Shown one piece after another: positions 5,813 to 7,744 of a DNA stretch of 7,744 nucleotides. The translations under genes were made by a program, and so were the position numbers. The notes below the pieces were generated by a model. The model was not told the origin of the DNA, made no database searches, and worked only from the letters and a program-made list of their open reading frames with translations. This DNA is from Nitrospiraceae bacterium (GTDB taxonomy: Bacteria > Nitrospirota > Nitrospiria > Nitrospirales > Nitrospiraceae). The stretch lies in assembly GCA_011391455.1 (NCBI GenBank), contig JAABQN010000078.1, positions 1-7,744 on the forward strand, given 5' to 3'. Every line of letters starts with the position of its first letter. The stretch's first letter is position 1.

Positions 5813-7744
5813 TCAATGCGCTCCCGCATGTGCCTCCACTTTATTCGCCACAACGATTCGCACTGCAAGCTCGCGCGGCACTTCGTCATATCGCGCAAAT
5901 TCCATTGCATAGCTGCCGCGCCCTGCTGTGATCGAGTTCAGCATCGTGGCATACGTGAGGAGCTCCGCCATTGGAACAAGCGCTGTGATCTGTTCCGTCA
6001 GATCTTTTGCCTCCACATGGAGAATTCGCCCTCGGCGCGCATTCAAGTCCCCAATCACACCTCCAATGTGATCCGCCGGAGCCTCAACCTCCACTGTCAT
6101 GATCGGCTCTAAGAGGATGGGATGAGCCGCTTCCAACGCTTTCTTAAACCCCATTGACGCCGCGACCTTGAACGCCATCTCCGATGAGTCGACCGCATGG
6201 TACGACCCGTCGAATACGGCAACCCGGCAATCGACGACGGGAAACCCTGCCAGGCCTCCATGGTGCATGGCTTCGACCACTCCCTTTTCCACGGCGGGAA
6301 TAAAGTTGCGCGGGATCGCTCCGCCGACCACTTTATTCTCAAAGTGGAATCCCTCACCGCGTGGCAGAGGCGCGAGCTCCAGCCAACAATCGCCATACTG
6401 GCCATGCCCACCGGTTTGCTTTTTATATTTCCCCTGCGCCTGTGCCGTACTGCGAATGGTTTCGCGGTACGGAATCTTGGGCGTATGCAGCACCACTTCA
6501 GCACCGTATTTGCGGCGCAATTTTTCAAGCGCAAGATCGATGTGCCACTGGCCCATCCCGCTTAACACCATTTCCTTTGTATCGGCATGCCGTGAAAATT
6601 CGAGCGTTGGATCTTCTTCGATCAATTTATGCAGACCGAGACTAATTCTTTCGATATCGGCGCTGGACTTCGGCTCGATGGCAAAGGACAGTACAGGCCG
6701 CGGAAGCGCCGTTTTTGGATAACGGATGGGAGCATGTTCATCGCAGAGAGTGTCGCCGGTTTGTGTATCCTTGAGTTTCCCGATTGCCACGATGTCGCCT
6801 GCTCCGGCTGAAGACAGGGCCGTATGCTTCTTCCCCAACACGGCGTAGAGATGCCCACTTTTTTCTTTGGTGCCCCGAGAACTGTTGAAGACAGTCGAGT
6901 CTGCATGGAGAACTCCCGATAAAACTCGTAAAAATGACAGTCGCCCGACGAACGGGTCGATCAGCGTCTTGAAGACGATCCCGGAAAACGGGTCTTCTAC
7001 AAGAGCCCGGCGCCTCACCGTCTCGCCTGTATCTGCATGCGCCCCTTCCAACGGCGCCTTCGACGCCCGGTCCATCGGCGATGGCAACAAGTCGACGAGG
7101 GCATTGAGGAGTGGAACGATCCCGATATTTTCGATCGCGGAACCGCTGTAGAGCGGGACAATCGTGCGGGCCTGGACAGCAAGGCGCAATCCGGTCATCA
7201 ACTCCTCCTGCATCAGCTCACCAGCAGCAAGATACTGTTCCAATAGCCGGTCATCACGCTCAGCCACCTCCTCGTGAATGTATTTACGTGCATCCCCCGC
7301 AGCAGGCCGCTCATTTTCTGGAATCGGCAACTGCTGAACCGTGGGGGTCTCCTTGCGTGAAGTGATGAGGGTTTGTTGAACAAGATCCAGCACGCCGGCG
7401 AGCTGGGCGCCGCTGCGATAGGGCAATGACATCGGTAATGGCACAATCCCCAGATCGCGTTGACACATCGCGATACCCTCATCAAGGGAAGCGCCGGCTT
7501 TCTCCAATTCGTTGAGGAACAGCAGACAGGGCAAGCCGAGCGCTGTGATGCGCGACCAGATTTTAACGAGTTCGCTCCGGATTCCCGACGAGGCGCCTAC
7601 GACCAGGATTACCGAGTCCACCGCGCGCAATGCCATAGCCGTCTCCCCGAGTAAGCTCAATGCGCCAGGGGGATCGACGAGGTTGATGGTGGTGTGATTC
7701 CAGGAATAACGGAGGAGACTGGTACTGACGGAACTGCGCCGGTG
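5813..7744 (-). CDS. Elongation factor G-like protein with degenerate G-domain motifs (5' partial)
   Basis: The frame is open to the right edge: 643 residues are visible and by family comparison some 50-60 N-terminal residues, including the P-loop, lie outside. The TTG at 7660 is an internal codon, not the start. Numbering from the first visible codon: G domain to about 215, with G3 reading NLVDPPGAL (24-28 = DPPGA) where EF-G has DTPGH, and G4 reading FLNELEKAGA (78-81 = NELE) in place of NKxD. The G5-like SGSA at 200-203 is kept. Domain II is at about 248-333, followed by domain III (MVLSGMGQWHIDLALEKL), domain IV (KKQTGGHGQYGD; DGSYHAVDSSEMAFKVAASM) and domain V from about 542 (LLEPIMTVEVEAP, GDLNARRGRI). 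Domains II-V fit the EF-G family closely, in which they bind the ribosome and drive tRNA translocation. Loss of the switch II histidine and the guanine-specificity Lys/Asp suggests weak or absent GTP hydrolysis, so this is more likely a paralogue of the EF-G-like group than the housekeeping fusA. It could be annotated simply as fusA. There are no internal stops or frameshifts, so the gene appears to be under selection. Confidence 0.85.
   Translation of the reverse strand, partial: HRRSSVSTSLLRYSWNHTTINLVDPPGALSLLGETAMALRAVDSVILVVGASSGIRSELVKIWSRITALGLPCLLFLNELEKAGASLDEGIAMCQRDLGIVPLPMSLPYRSGAQLAGVLDLVQQTLITSRKETPTVQQLPIPENERPAAGDARKYIHEEVAERDDRLLEQYLAAGELMQEELMTGLRLAVQARTIVPLYSGSAIENIGIVPLLNALVDLLPSPMDRASKAPLEGAHADTGETVRRRALVEDPFSGIVFKTLIDPFVGRLSFLRVLSGVLHADSTVFNSSRGTKEKSGHLYAVLGKKHTALSSAGAGDIVAIGKLKDTQTGDTLCDEHAPIRYPKTALPRPVLSFAIEPKSSADIERISLGLHKLIEEDPTLEFSRHADTKEMVLSGMGQWHIDLALEKLRRKYGAEVVLHTPKIPYRETIRSTAQAQGKYKKQTGGHGQYGDCWLELAPLPRGEGFHFENKVVGGAIPRNFIPAVEKGVVEAMHHGGLAGFPVVDCRVAVFDGSYHAVDSSEMAFKVAASMGFKKALEAAHPILLEPIMTVEVEAPADHIGGVIGDLNARRGRILHVEAKDLTEQITALVPMAELLTYATMLNSITAGRGSYAMEFARYDEVPRELAVRIVVANKVEAHAGAH

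Noticed and set aside
7658..7660. TTG at 7660 as the start of the EF-G-like gene
   Set aside because: The frame continues upstream with family-like sequence including NLVDPPG, so the gene begins outside the window.
1..7744. CRISPR arrays, tRNA or rRNA genes, transposases, integrases or attachment sites
   Set aside because: I saw no regularly spaced identical repeats, no cloverleaf or rRNA-like sequence, and no transposase or integrase motifs on either strand.

Overview
The window reads as ordinary chromosomal bacterial DNA, GC-rich in the genes and AT-richer in the spacer at 3159-3518. My best guess for the host is a Nitrospira-like bacterium. This rests on the gene types together with intergenic imperfect repeats of the TCTGTCTGGT and GAGTTCTGAGTTTTGAGTT kinds, which I associate with Nitrospira from memory and cannot test here.

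Layout, left to right. (1) 1-2757, + strand: the 3' part of a large secreted RTX calcium-binding adhesin-like protein. It has GD-rich nonapeptide blocks, haemolysin-type calcium-binding-related modules, two tandem cadherin/Ig-like (CADG/He_PIG) domains and a C-terminus typical of type I secretion substrates. Its 5' end is outside the window. (2) 2821-3158, + strand: a wrecked type I secretion ABC exporter. A scrap of the N-terminal C39-like domain is joined, with a frame change, to the last ~50 residues of the ATPase, and everything between is gone. (3) 3159-3518: an AT-rich spacer with no gene. (4) 3519-4151, + strand: a 210-residue protein with a helical N-terminus and a C-terminal RCK_C/TrkA_C domain. 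(5) 4152-4326: a spacer with dispersed inverted repeats and a GC-rich hairpin just ahead of the next ribosome binding site. (6) 4327-5709, + strand: an exported DegP/HtrA-type serine protease with an intact catalytic triad and two PDZ domains. (7) 5714-5792: a long imperfect hairpin between converging genes. (8) 5813-7744, - strand: an EF-G-like protein running off the right edge. Its domains II-V look well preserved, but its G3 and G4 nucleotide-binding motifs are degenerate.

The RTX protein and the ABC remnant belong together: exporter genes commonly sit beside the adhesin they export. The loss of this exporter implies that the RTX protein is now exported by another system or is itself decaying. 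The RCK_C protein, the protease and the EF-G homologue show no obvious functional link to one another or to the RTX locus. I do not see a clearly new multi-gene system. The most unusual items are the collapsed exporter and the EF-G-like protein with an apparently crippled GTPase site.
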